Shown one piece after another: positions 22,510 to 31,632 of a DNA stretch of 64,000 bases. The notes under the pieces are model-generated. The model did not search any database and was not told the DNA's origin. It saw only the letters and a program-made list of their open reading frames with translations. Position 1 is the first letter of the stretch. Every line of letters begins with the position of its first letter. The translations under genes were made by a program, and so were the position numbers. The stretch covers positions 248,001-312,000 of the forward strand of contig NZ_SDPQ02000001.1 in the NCBI RefSeq assembly GCF_004134905.2, read 5' to 3'. Origin of the DNA: Aeromicrobium ginsengisoli (GTDB lineage: Bacteria > Actinomycetota > Actinomycetes > Propionibacteriales > Nocardioidaceae).

Positions 22510-23802
22510 CTAGATCAGGTTCAGGAACTCGTCGAACACGCGGGAGCCGAACTCCAGTGCGTCGACCGGCACGCGCTCGTCGACGCCGTGGAACAGTGCG
22601 GTGAAGTCGAGGTCTGCGGGCAGCCGCAGCGGCGTGAAGCCGTACGACGTGATGCCCAGCTTGTGCCACGCCTTGGCGTCGGTGCCGCCGGACATCAGGA
22701 ACGGTGCGATGTGCGCGTCGGGGTCCTGGCTGTGCAGCGCCACGGTCATGGCGTCCACGAGGTCGCCCTCGAAGGCGTACTCCAGCGCAGCGTCGGTGAT
22801 GTGCGTCTCGACCGTCACGTTGGCTCCGACGATCTCCTGGACGGCCGGCAGGAACGAGTCGGCGTGGCCGGGCAGGTAGCGCCCGTCGACGTACGCGATC
22901 GCCTCGCCGGGGACGACGTTGTGCTTGTAGCCGGCCTCCAGCATCGTCGCGTTCGTGGTGTTGCGCATGCCTGCGCCGATCATGCGGATCGCCGGGCCGA
23001 ACTGCTCCAGCAGCTCATCGGCACTGCCTTCCTTGCCGGTGAGCTCACGGACCTTGCCCAGCAGCAGCTCCATCGAGGGTCCGGGCTCGTCAGGCCACTG
23101 GTGCTCCCCCAGCGTCACGAGCGCCTGTGCGAGGTGGATGACGGCGTTGTCGTCGTTGCGCATCGATCCGTGGCCGGCGGTGCCGCGCGCCCGCAGGCGC
23201 ATCCAGGCGATGCCCTTCTCGCCGGACTCGATGAGGTAGAGCCGCTTGCCACCGACCTCGGTCGAGAACCCGCCCACCTCTCCGATGGCCTCGGTGCAAC
23301 CCTCGAACAGGTCGGGGTGGTGCTCGACCAACCAGTGCGCCCCGAGCACACCGCCGGCCTCCTCGTCGGCGGTGAAGACCAGCGTGATGGGCCGGTCCGG
23401 GATCGCACCGGCACGCTGACGCGCGCGTACGACCGACAGGAGCATCGCGTCGAAGTCCTTCATGTCGACCGCACCGCGGCCGTACAGGTAGCCGTCGACG
23501 ACCTCGGCGGCGAACGGGTCGACCTGCCAGTCACTCCCCCGCGCCGGCACGACGTCGAGGTGCCCGTGGATCAGCAGACCGGGGCGCGGCGAGTCCTGGT
23601 TGCCCCACCGGGCGACGAGGCTGGCGCGGCCGGACTCGGACTCGAAGATCTGCGACTCGATGCCGACCTCGGCCAGCGATCCGGCGACGTACTCGGCGGC
23701 CTTGCGCTCCCCCGGCCCGGAGTCGTCACCGTAGTTGGAGGTGTCGATCCTGATCAGGTCGCGGCAGATGTCGAGTGCTTCGGATTCCGGCGAGTACCCC
23801 AT
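22510..23802 (-). CDS. M20-family zinc peptidase
   Basis: The 430-residue di-zinc amidohydrolase has HGHLDVVP (His81, Asp83), GRGAVDMKD (bridging Asp113), the catalytic/ligand pair TADEEAGG (Glu147, Glu148), and the late MSGGTDAKAWHKLGI that supplies a ligand. The internal insert (residues ~190-300) is the dimerisation domain. It hydrolyses a peptide or acylated amino acid; the exact substrate is not known. It is the counterpart of Rv2141c in position. Confidence 0.93.
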   Translation of the reverse strand: MGYSPESEALDICRDLIRIDTSNYGDDSGPGERKAAEYVAGSLAEVGIESQIFESESGRASLVARWGNQDSPRPGLLIHGHLDVVPARGSDWQVDPFAAEVVDGYLYGRGAVDMKDFDAMLLSVVRARQRAGAIPDRPITLVFTADEEAGGVLGAHWLVEHHPDLFEGCTEAIGEVGGFSTEVGGKRLYLIESGEKGIAWMRLRARGTAGHGSMRNDDNAVIHLAQALVTLGEHQWPDEPGPSMELLLGKVRELTGKEGSADELLEQFGPAIRMIGAGMRNTTNATMLEAGYKHNVVPGEAIAYVDGRYLPGHADSFLPAVQEIVGANVTVETHITDAALEYAFEGDLVDAMTVALHSQDPDAHIAPFLMSGGTDAKAWHKLGITSYGFTPLRLPADLDFTALFHGVDERVPVDALEFGSRVFDEFLNLI

Positions 23803-23860
23803 GTGGCGATGGTACGTGTGGGAGTGCGCTCGGCAAGTGGTCCCTGAGCGGGCCGGGGGA

Positions 23861-24268
23861 TCAAGGGCCTGCGGGTGCGAGCAACCGGTCGATCACGCGC
23901 GAGAACATCCGTGTGCTCACGGCTCGGGTGAACCCGTCGAACGCCCGGGGCACTCCGCGTACGTGGAGGTCCTCGCGCCACGTCACCCGACTGCCTGCCG
24001 GCAGCGCGTCGACCTGCACCTCGGCCCATCCCGTCACGACGCGCCCACGCTTCTCCAGGCGGCAGAACGCTGGCTCCCGCCACTCCACGATCTCCATGCG
24101 GTCGTCGAACGTGAGCCGCCAGATGCCCGTACGAGCGATGAATCCGTCGTCGGTGCGGATGATGCGCGTCAGTGGCACGTGTTGACCGTGCTGCTCCCAG
24201 TCGGTGAGCCGCCGCCAGGTCTCTTCGGGCGGCAGGTGCACCTCGCGCACGATCTCGAAGAGGGCCAC
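23861..24268 (-). CDS. SRPBCC (polyketide-cyclase/CoxG-like) protein
   Basis: A 135-residue START/SRPBCC-fold protein: HLPPEETWRRLTDWEQHGQHVPLTRI, then beta strands and a C-terminal helix (FDGFTRAVSTRMFSRVIDRLL). The fold binds hydrophobic ligands, and in cox clusters the CoxG protein has this fold. GTG at 24268 begins 15 bases from the divergent AAA gene; a TACGAT -10-like hexamer lies just upstream of the start, so a leaderless transcript is plausible. Confidence 0.82.
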   Translation of the reverse strand: MALFEIVREVHLPPEETWRRLTDWEQHGQHVPLTRIIRTDDGFIARTGIWRLTFDDRMEIVEWREPAFCRLEKRGRVVTGWAEVQVDALPAGSRVTWREDLHVRGVPRAFDGFTRAVSTRMFSRVIDRLLAPAGP

Positions 24269-24283
24269 GGCATCATCGTAGGC

Positions 24284-25165
24284 ATGCGCACCATGCCGTT
24301 CACCTCGATCGACGACGTCAAGGACAAGCTCGCCGGCGCGGGCTATCTGGCCTCCGACGCCGTGGCGACCACCGTCTTCCTGGCCAGCGAGCTGGGCAAG
24401 CCCCTGCTCGTCGAGGGGCCAGCAGGGGTCGGCAAGACCGCCCTGTCGAGCGCGGTCGCCCAGGCGTGCGGAGCCGCTCTCGTACGTCTGCAGTGCTACG
24501 AAGGCGTCGACGAGGCGCGGGCGATCTACGAGTGGAACCACGCCAAGCAGTTGCTCCGCATCACGGCGGGCAAGGACGAGACGTGGGACGAGGCGCGCAA
24601 CGACATCTTCAGCGAGGAGTTCCTGCTCGCCCGCCCCCTGCTCACGGCGATCCGCAACGAGGGCCCGACGGTCCTGCTGATCGACGAGACCGACAAGGCC
24701 GACGTCGAGATCGAGGGACTGCTGCTGGAGGTGCTCGGCGACTTCCAGATCACGGTGCCCGAGCTCGGCACGATCACCGCCACGAGCCGGCCGTTCGTCG
24801 TGCTGACGTCGAACGCGACCCGTGAGCTCTCCGAGGCCCTCCGCCGCCGCTGCCTGTTCCTGCACATCGATTTCCCCGACGCCGAGCTCGAGCAGGCGAT
24901 CGTACGTCTGAAGGTGCCCGAGCTGGACGCGACGCTCGGTGACTCCCTCGTGCGGGTCATCAACGCCCTGCGGACCATGCCGCTGCGCAAGGCTCCGTCG
25001 GTCTCGGAGACGATCGACTGGGCTCGTACGCTCGTGGCCCTCGGCGCCGACATCCTCGACGACCAGGTCGTCAAGGAGAGCCTCGGCGTGATCCTCAAGC
25101 ATCAGGACGACCTCGAGAAGGCCACCGCGCGCCTCGACCTCGACGAGGTGCTCGGCGCGTCATGA
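24284..25165 (+). CDS. MoxR/CoxD-type AAA ATPase
   Basis: The 293-residue AAA+ protein has Walker A GPAGVGKT, Walker B LLIDETDKAD, sensor-1 VVLTSNATRE and the MoxR-specific GTITATSRPFVV. Length and pairing with a VWA protein fit the CoxD subtype, a chaperone that in known cases helps metal-cofactor insertion in CO dehydrogenase. No CO dehydrogenase genes are in the window. It overlaps the next gene as ATGA, so the two are coupled. ATG 24284 lies only 15 bases from the SRPBCC start, with no room for a normal leader. Confidence 0.92.
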   Translation: MRTMPFTSIDDVKDKLAGAGYLASDAVATTVFLASELGKPLLVEGPAGVGKTALSSAVAQACGAALVRLQCYEGVDEARAIYEWNHAKQLLRITAGKDETWDEARNDIFSEEFLLARPLLTAIRNEGPTVLLIDETDKADVEIEGLLLEVLGDFQITVPELGTITATSRPFVVLTSNATRELSEALRRRCLFLHIDFPDAELEQAIVRLKVPELDATLGDSLVRVINALRTMPLRKAPSVSETIDWARTLVALGADILDDQVVKESLGVILKHQDDLEKATARLDLDEVLGAS

Positions 25166-26586
25166 GCACGACACGAGTCGGTGAGCCGGAGGCGCAGGAC
25201 GTCGCCGGCCGACTCGTCGAGTTCGTCACGGCGCTGCGCTCCAAGGGCATACCGGCCGGCACCAGCGAGACGGTCGACGCCGCAGCGGTCGTCGAGGTGC
25301 TGGGCATGAGCGACCGGCCGCAGCTCCGCGAGGGCCTCGCGTCGGCACTCGTGCGCCGTGGCGGCCAGCGCGACGTGTTCGACATGACGTTCGACCTCTT
25401 CTTCCCCGCCGGTGTCGGTGCACCGCAGGCGGCACGGGAGACCGACGAGGACTTCGATCTCGACGACCTGCGGGACCTCTTGGCCATGGCGTTGGCCGAG
25501 AACGACCTGCGGGCGCTGGAGCAGGTGGCCGAGATCGCCGTCGACCTGCTCGGCGGGGTCGGCACCGAGGGCACGCCGACGGGCGGGTGGTCGGCGTACC
25601 AGACCCTGGAGCGGCTGAGGCCGCAAACACTGCTGGTGCAGGCGCTGGGGCAACGCGGTGAGGGCGGCGGCGGTCAAGGCCAAGGGCAGGGCGGCAGTCA
25701 GGGGCAGGGCGGCGGGTTCACCGACCGCCTCGAGCGCGACGAGGTGCGCACCAACATCGACCGCTTCCGCGCGATGGTCGCGAGCGAGGCTCGCCGCCGG
25801 ACCGCCGAGCTGCGTGGGCGTGAGGTCGTGACCCGGCACGCGGTCCGTACGGGCAGTGATCGCATCGACTTCCTCAGCGCCAATCAGCAACAGCTCGAGG
25901 AGCTCAGCCGCATCGTCAGACCGCTGTCGCGCAAGCTCGCCACCCGGCTGGCTGCACGCCGTCGCAAGGCCAACCGCGGGCGCATCGACATCCGTCGCAC
26001 GCTGCGCCGGTCGATGTCGACCGGCGGCGTGCCGATCCGCCCGGTGTACGCCAAGCCGCACCCGTCCCGGCCCGAGCTCGTCCTGCTCTGCGATGTGTCA
26101 GGTTCCGTGTCGGGGTTCTCGAGCTTCACGATGCATCTCGTGCAGGCACTGAGCGGCCAGTTCAGCAAGGTGCGGGTGTTCGCGTTCGTCAATGCCATGG
26201 CCGAGGTGACCGACCTCGTCAAGGACGGCGGCGACGACCTCGCGAGCCGGATCGCCCGCGAGGCCCGCATCACCAAGTGGCACACGAGCAGCGACTACGG
26301 CGAGGCGTTCGCCGACTTCCACGCCGACCACATGACGGCGATCGGCCCGCGCACCGCCGTGCTGGTGCTCGGCGATGCTCGCAACAACAACCAGGACCCC
26401 AACCTCGGCGCGCTCCACGCGATCAACCAGCGCGCGAGGCGTACGTTCTGGCTCAACCCCGAGCACTCGATGCGCTGGGGCCTCGGCGACTCGATCGCGC
26501 CGACGTACGCCGACGTGGTCGAGATGCACGAGTGCTGCAACGTCGATCAGCTGACGAAGTTCATCACCCGGCTGCTGCCGGTCTGA
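25162..26586 (+). CDS. CoxE-like VWA-domain protein
   Basis: The 474-residue partner of the CoxD-like ATPase. It has an N-terminal helical domain, a Gly/Gln-rich linker (residues ~170-195) and a VWA domain whose metal site begins DVSGSVSG. The linker separates an arginine-rich helical segment from the VWA domain. It starts at ATG within the ATPase stop. The target metalloenzyme is unknown. Confidence 0.92.
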   Translation: MSTTRVGEPEAQDVAGRLVEFVTALRSKGIPAGTSETVDAAAVVEVLGMSDRPQLREGLASALVRRGGQRDVFDMTFDLFFPAGVGAPQAARETDEDFDLDDLRDLLAMALAENDLRALEQVAEIAVDLLGGVGTEGTPTGGWSAYQTLERLRPQTLLVQALGQRGEGGGGQGQGQGGSQGQGGGFTDRLERDEVRTNIDRFRAMVASEARRRTAELRGREVVTRHAVRTGSDRIDFLSANQQQLEELSRIVRPLSRKLATRLAARRRKANRGRIDIRRTLRRSMSTGGVPIRPVYAKPHPSRPELVLLCDVSGSVSGFSSFTMHLVQALSGQFSKVRVFAFVNAMAEVTDLVKDGGDDLASRIAREARITKWHTSSDYGEAFADFHADHMTAIGPRTAVLVLGDARNNNQDPNLGALHAINQRARRTFWLNPEHSMRWGLGDSIAPTYADVVEMHECCNVDQLTKFITRLLPV

Positions 26587-26587
26587 G

Positions 26588-27349
26588 TCAGCGCGGTGCC
26601 ATGCGGATCGCGCCGTCGAGGCGGATCGTCTCGCCGTTGAGCATGGGGTTGGCCACGATGTGCGCGGCGAGGGCACCGTACTCGGCCGGGTCGCCCAGGC
26701 GACTCGGGTGCGGGACCTGCTTGCCCAGCGACGCCCGGGCGTCCTCGGGCAGCGACGCGAGCAGCGGGGTGTCGAACAGGCCCGGTGCGATCGTCATGAC
26801 GCGGATGCCGATCGATGCGAGGTCGCGGGCGATCGGCAGCGTCATGCCCACGACGCCACCCTTGGAGGCCGAGTAGGCGGCCTGGCCCATCTGCCCGTCG
26901 AACGCGGCGACCGAGGCGGTGTTGATGATGACGCCGCGCTCCTCGCCGACCGGCTCGAGCGCGGCGATGCGGGCGGCGGCCAGGCGCAGGACGTTGAACG
27001 TGCCGATCAGGTTGATCTCGATGATGCGCTGGAACTTGTCGAGCGGGTACGGGCCCTGCTTCCCGACGGTCTTGATGGCATCGCCCGTCCCGGCGCAGTT
27101 GACGGCGACACGGAGGTCGCCGAGCTCGGCCGCCACGTCGAGTGCCTCGTTGACGGCTGCCTCGTCGCGGACGTCTGCGGCGGCGAAACGCACGACGTCG
27201 CCAAGCCGCTCAGCGACATCCGCGCCGGGTGAGCCGGGAAGGTCGAGGACGACAACCTTGGCGCCGGCTTCGACGAGTGCCTCGACGGTCGCGAGGCCCA
27301 GCCCTGAGGCGCCACCGGTGACGAGGGCGACGGAGTTCTTCACATCCAT
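26588..27349 (-). CDS. Short-chain dehydrogenase (3-hydroxyacyl-CoA-type)
   Basis: The 253-residue Rossmann enzyme has TGGASGLG (residues 11-18), catalytic Ser146, Tyr159 and Lys163 (YSASK), and Asn113. The sequence [15 protein letters not shown] and the overall length resemble the type II 3-hydroxyacyl-CoA dehydrogenase/17-beta-HSD10 subgroup, so NAD-dependent oxidation of a hydroxyacyl-CoA is likely. It converges on the CoxE-like gene with one base between the stops. Confidence 0.88.
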   Translation of the reverse strand: MDVKNSVALVTGGASGLGLATVEALVEAGAKVVVLDLPGSPGADVAERLGDVVRFAAADVRDEAAVNEALDVAAELGDLRVAVNCAGTGDAIKTVGKQGPYPLDKFQRIIEINLIGTFNVLRLAAARIAALEPVGEERGVIINTASVAAFDGQMGQAAYSASKGGVVGMTLPIARDLASIGIRVMTIAPGLFDTPLLASLPEDARASLGKQVPHPSRLGDPAEYGALAAHIVANPMLNGETIRLDGAIRMAPR

Positions 27350-27460
27350 GAACGGTCCTTTTCCTGATTCCTGGCACTGATTGATCCAGAGTCGGCCCCT
27401 ACGATCCCACAGGCGTCCGTAAGATCATCTCGTGATCCGTGCGACAACCCGTCAGCTCCC

Positions 27461-28279
27461 ATGAGCTGGGCGACCTGGGACCAGGCCGCCATCGCCTCGG
27501 CGGCGAGCCTCATCGCCTGGCTGCTCCTCCGGATGCTGCCCGCCAACCGGGTGCGCAACGCCTTGCTGCCGGCGTTCAGCGAGTTCGCCCTGATCTCGGC
27601 GCTCTACTCGGTCTGGCGACTGGCCCGCGAGCTGCCGTTCACGCACCCCGAGGGCGCCATGGAGCGCGCCGAGGCGATCGATCGCCTGCAGAACTTCCTG
27701 CACCTGCCGACCGAGATCTCGATGCAGCACTTCGTGGTGCACTACGACTGGCTCGCCGCGGCGACCAACGACTACTACGCGACGGTGCACGTGCCGGCGC
27801 TGCTGATCTTCCTCGTGTGGTTGTTCATCCGGCACCGCGACCAGTATCCGCACTGGCGCAACGGGCTGGCCGGGCTCACGGCGTTCTGCCTCGTCATCCG
27901 CTTCATCCGCGTGGCGCCGCCCCGGTTCGTGCAGGATCTCGGCTTCGTCGACCTGTCGGACAAGCACGGATTCGACGTCTATGGCGACGTCGGCACCGGC
28001 ATCTCCGACCAGTTCGCCGCGATGCCGTCGATCCACGTCGGCTGGGCTGCAGTCGTCGCGCTCGGCGTGTTCTCGGTGACGACGAGCAGATGGCGGTGGT
28101 TGATCGTGCTGCACCTGCCGGTCACGATCTTCGTGGTGGCGGCAACCGGGCACCACTGGTGGCTCGACGGCTTCGTCGCCATCGCGCTGCTCTGGGTGTC
28201 GCTGAGGGCCGACACGTACGTGCGGGAGCGGCTGGCACGGCGCAAGGAACTCGTCCCTGAGGTCGCGCCAGCCGCCTAG
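27461..28279 (+). CDS. PAP2-superfamily membrane enzyme
   Basis: A 272-residue multi-pass membrane protein with the PAP2 histidine/arginine motifs: RVAPPRF, MPSIHVGWA and TGHHWWLDG. This pattern is of the lipid phosphatase / phosphoinositol-transferase group (AUR1/InsPT-like). It would act on a lipid phosphate or transfer a phospho-group at the outer membrane face. No exact substrate can be assigned. Confidence 0.85.
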   Translation: MSWATWDQAAIASAASLIAWLLLRMLPANRVRNALLPAFSEFALISALYSVWRLARELPFTHPEGAMERAEAIDRLQNFLHLPTEISMQHFVVHYDWLAAATNDYYATVHVPALLIFLVWLFIRHRDQYPHWRNGLAGLTAFCLVIRFIRVAPPRFVQDLGFVDLSDKHGFDVYGDVGTGISDQFAAMPSIHVGWAAVVALGVFSVTTSRWRWLIVLHLPVTIFVVAATGHHWWLDGFVAIALLWVSLRADTYVRERLARRKELVPEVAPAA

Positions 28280-28289
28280 CCCAGGGCGA

Positions 28290-29804
28290 TCAGCCCGGCG
28301 CGACGACGTCGGCCGGCACGTCCTCCTTCTTGGCGTTCATCACGAACACCGCCACCAGCAACGACACCGTCAGCAGCATCGCGCCCCAGAAGAATGCGAC
28401 GTGATAGCCGTGGACCAACGCGTTGCCGGGCGCGGCCTTGGGCGACTCGCTGAGGTGATCCGCGAGGTAGGCCGTGACCGCGCCGGCATACAGCGTGTTG
28501 AGCAGGGCCGTGCCCAGCGAGCCGCCGACCTGCTGCGACGTGTTGAGCAGCGCGCTCGCTACGCCCGCGTCGTGGGTGCCGATGCCGACGAGTGAGGTGC
28601 TCGACGCCGTGATGAAGACGCCCGCCATGCCGATGCTCATGAGCAGCAGCGACGGCAGGACGTATCCCCAGTAGGACGTGTCGGCGGTGATCTGCGTCAG
28701 CATCAGCATGCCGACGATGGCCAGCGCCAGACCCGGGATCATGATTGGCATGGGCCCAATGCGTGGCAGCAGGTTGGACACGAACCCGGCCGCGCCGATG
28801 ACGCCCAGGCTGAACGGCAGGAACGCGAATCCTGACTCCAACGGCGTGTAGCCCATCGTGATCTGGAAGTAGAACGTCATGAACAGGAACATCGCGAACA
28901 GGCCCGCGCCGACGAAGAAGAACACCAGGTAGGAGCCGCCGCGGTTGCGGTCGAGCGCGACCCACAACGGCAGCAGAGGTGTGCTGGTGCGGCGCTCCCA
29001 GACGACGAACGCGATCAGGAGCACGACGGCGATCGCCAGGAACGTGATCGTCGACGGGTCGGTCCAGCCCTGGACCTCCGTGCTCTTGCCCGGGTCCTTG
29101 AGCTTGGCGGCCTGCGTGAAGCCGTAGACCAGCGACACGAGACCGAGGGACACCAGGACCGCACCGGGGATGTCGTACTTGGTGTTGCCGTGGGCCTTGC
29201 TCTCCTTGACGACTCGCACTGCAGCGAGGGCCGTGACGAGGGCGATCGGGACGTTGACGCCCAGGCACCAGCGCCACGAGGCGTACTCGGTCAGCACACC
29301 GCCGACGATCAGGCCGATCGCCGCACCTCCGCCGGAGATCGCGCCGAAGACACCGAACGCGGTGGCGCGCTCCTTGGGCAGCGTGAACGTCACCGAGATC
29401 AGCGAGAGCGCAGCCGGTGCCAGGAGCGCGGCGAACGCGCCCTGCAGACCTCTCGCGGCGTAGAGCAGGCCGGCGGTCGACGCGACTCCGCCCAGCGCGG
29501 AGGCGCCCGCGAACCCGATCAGGCCGATGATGAAGGTGCGCTTGCGGCCGGTGTAGTCAGCGATGCGTCCGCCCAGGAGCAGCAGGCCGCCGAACGCGAG
29601 CGTGTAGGCCGTGACGACCCACTGCCGGTCGGCGTCGGTGATGTTGAGGTCCTGTTGCGCCGATGGCAGCGCGATGTTGACGATCGAGGCGTCGAGGATG
29701 ATCATCAGCTGCGCCACGGCGATCACGCCGAGCGCGAGCCAGCGCTTGGGGTCGAGCGGCTCGGACGGTGCTCCCGAACCGGTGGTGGGGATGCTGTCGG
29801 ACAT
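28290..29804 (-). CDS. MFS transporter, DHA2 (EmrB/QacA) type
   Basis: The 504-residue 14-helix transporter starts with ATG after GGGAGAAA, has LDASIVNIALPSAQQ in helix 1 and the motif A GGRIADYTGRKR, followed by the antiporter segment. It is a proton-driven multidrug exporter candidate. It is divergent from the metallo-beta-lactamase-fold gene; the 143-base gap contains no obvious palindrome to me. Confidence 0.9.
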   Translation of the reverse strand: MSDSIPTTGSGAPSEPLDPKRWLALGVIAVAQLMIILDASIVNIALPSAQQDLNITDADRQWVVTAYTLAFGGLLLLGGRIADYTGRKRTFIIGLIGFAGASALGGVASTAGLLYAARGLQGAFAALLAPAALSLISVTFTLPKERATAFGVFGAISGGGAAIGLIVGGVLTEYASWRWCLGVNVPIALVTALAAVRVVKESKAHGNTKYDIPGAVLVSLGLVSLVYGFTQAAKLKDPGKSTEVQGWTDPSTITFLAIAVVLLIAFVVWERRTSTPLLPLWVALDRNRGGSYLVFFFVGAGLFAMFLFMTFYFQITMGYTPLESGFAFLPFSLGVIGAAGFVSNLLPRIGPMPIMIPGLALAIVGMLMLTQITADTSYWGYVLPSLLLMSIGMAGVFITASSTSLVGIGTHDAGVASALLNTSQQVGGSLGTALLNTLYAGAVTAYLADHLSESPKAAPGNALVHGYHVAFFWGAMLLTVSLLVAVFVMNAKKEDVPADVVAPG

Positions 29805-29947
29805 GGGTTTCTCCCTGCAGATGGAGGGGATTTCCGAGGTGAAGCTGGATACCGACGAGCGTAGTGGCGGGATCGGACACAATTCGATGGTTCGTGCGAA
29901 TCAATTGGCCCCGGTGCGCGCGGTCCGCCGTGTTCTACCGTGGGCCC

Positions 29948-30766
29948 ATGAGCGACTTCTGGATCTGTCAGACCTGCGCCGTGGAGCACGCCGAGCAGGT
30001 GGACGTGTGCGCGATCTGCGCCGACGAACGGCAATGGGTGCCCGCTGAGGGGCAACTGTGGACGACCCTGGACGAGCTGACCGCAGGCGGCCATCGCGCC
30101 GAGATCGCTGACCTCGAGCCGGATCTGCACGCGATCACGACGACACCCTCGACGGGCATCGGCCAGCAGTCCAAGCTCCTGCGCACGTCCGCGGGCAACC
30201 TGCTGTGGGACCCGGTCGGCTACGTCGACGGCGACATCGCCGACCGCGTACGTGCGCTGGGCGACGTACGCGCGATCGTGGCGAGCCACCCGCACATGTA
30301 CGGCGTGCAGGTCGAGTGGAGCCACCTGCTCGGCGGCGCTCCGGTCCTGGTCGCCGAGGCCGACCGCGAGTGGGTCGCGCGCCCCGATCCGGTCATCGAG
30401 ACGTGGTCCGGCGACCTCGAGGTCCTGCCGGGCGTCACCCTGAGCCAGCCCGGCGGTCACTTCCCCGGCAGCGCTGTCGCACATTGGCGGGCCGGGGCGG
30501 AGGGACGTGGAGTCCTGCTGACGGGCGACACGATCTTCGCCAACCCTGACCGGACGTCGGTCAGCTTCATGCGGAGCTATCCCAACCGGTTGCCTCTCTC
30601 GGGAGCCGTCGTGAAGCGCGTGGCCGAGCACGTCGACCGGTTCGACTACGACCGGCTCTACGGCAACTTCGACAACGCGATTGCCGCGGACGCCAGGGCG
30701 ATCGTGCGCCGTTCAGCGGAGCGGCACGCCGCGTGGGTCAACGGCGACTTCGACCACCTCACCTAG
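29948..30766 (+). CDS. Metallo-beta-lactamase-fold protein with N-terminal zinc ribbon
   Basis: A 272-residue protein with two domains. Residues 7-24 form a zinc ribbon (CQTC...CAIC). The rest is a metallo-beta-lactamase-like fold with SHPHMYG in place of the classical HxHxDH, GGHFPGSAVAHW and LLTGDTIF. The altered first motif suggests a different metal load or substrate from typical family members. Start ATG has no clear ribosome site. Its stop TAG lies in a CTAG shared with nnrD. Confidence 0.82.
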   Translation: MSDFWICQTCAVEHAEQVDVCAICADERQWVPAEGQLWTTLDELTAGGHRAEIADLEPDLHAITTTPSTGIGQQSKLLRTSAGNLLWDPVGYVDGDIADRVRALGDVRAIVASHPHMYGVQVEWSHLLGGAPVLVAEADREWVARPDPVIETWSGDLEVLPGVTLSQPGGHFPGSAVAHWRAGAEGRGVLLTGDTIFANPDRTSVSFMRSYPNRLPLSGAVVKRVAEHVDRFDYDRLYGNFDNAIAADARAIVRRSAERHAAWVNGDFDHLT

Positions 30767-31632
30767 ACCATCGCGATGGTGGCGGCGACCTCGTCGACGA
30801 GCTCGCGCGCGAGATAGCCCGTGCGCCCCATCCGGGGGACGAGCCGTTGTCCCGCCATGGCGTGCACGTACGTCCCCCAGCACGCCGCCTGCGCGGGTTC
30901 GGCTCCACGCGCCAGCAGGCCGGCCATGATGCCCGCTAGGACGTCGCCGCTGCCGGACGTACCGAGGCCGATGTCGGCGTTCTCGTCACGCCACGCTCCC
31001 CCGCCGGGCTCGGCCACGTGACCGTAGAGCGAGACCACCGCGCCGAAGCGCTCCGTCACAGCCGCTGCCTCCGCGTCGAGGTCGTCGCCGGGATCCCGGC
31101 CCAGCAGGCGTCCCGCTTCGTGCACGTTGGGCGTCAGGACCGTCGTCGGCGCGTGCTTGCCGAGCAGGTCCGGGTGCTCACCAAGAGCGCCCAACGCGTA
31201 CGCGTCCACGACGAGTCTCGCGTCGCTGGAGACGGCGTCGACGACTCGTCGCACGATGGCGGCGGTCTGTTCGGGATCATCGAGGCCTGGACCGATCGCC
31301 ACCACGTCCGCATGAGCGGCGAGCTCGAGCAGGTGCTCCGGCACGTCGCCCTCGACGGAGCCGCCGTCCGTGGTCGGCAGCCCGACGACCTTCGCCTCGG
31401 GGACGGCGATGCTCAGCGCTTGCGCGTTGTCGTCCGTGGTCGCGAGCTGCAGGCGGCCGGCACCCGCGCGCAGAGCCGATGTGCCAGCCAGCAGCACCGC
31501 TCCCGGCGTGAAGCGCGATCCGCCGACGACGAGCACGGTCCCGCGCGCTTCCTTGCCGCCGTCGGGCTCAGGGAGCGGCCAGTCACGCAGCAGCTGCGGC
31601 GTGATGACCTGGGCGTCAGACGGCCGGGGCAT
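30763..31632 (-). CDS. nnrD: ADP-dependent NAD(P)H-hydrate dehydratase
   Basis: The 289-residue repair enzyme converts damaged NAD(P)H hydrate back to NAD(P)H using ADP or ATP. It has the ribokinase-like core with VLVVGGSRFTPGAVLLAG near the start, and the diagnostic GLGTSGSGDVLAGIMAGLLA. The epimerase partner domain (NnrE, usually fused) is absent, so it is the dehydratase-only form. The ATG at 31632 overlaps the end of the upstream histidine phosphatase by 17 bases. Confidence 0.92.
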   Translation of the reverse strand: MPRPSDAQVITPQLLRDWPLPEPDGGKEARGTVLVVGGSRFTPGAVLLAGTSALRAGAGRLQLATTDDNAQALSIAVPEAKVVGLPTTDGGSVEGDVPEHLLELAAHADVVAIGPGLDDPEQTAAIVRRVVDAVSSDARLVVDAYALGALGEHPDLLGKHAPTTVLTPNVHEAGRLLGRDPGDDLDAEAAAVTERFGAVVSLYGHVAEPGGGAWRDENADIGLGTSGSGDVLAGIMAGLLARGAEPAQAACWGTYVHAMAGQRLVPRMGRTGYLARELVDEVAATIAMV

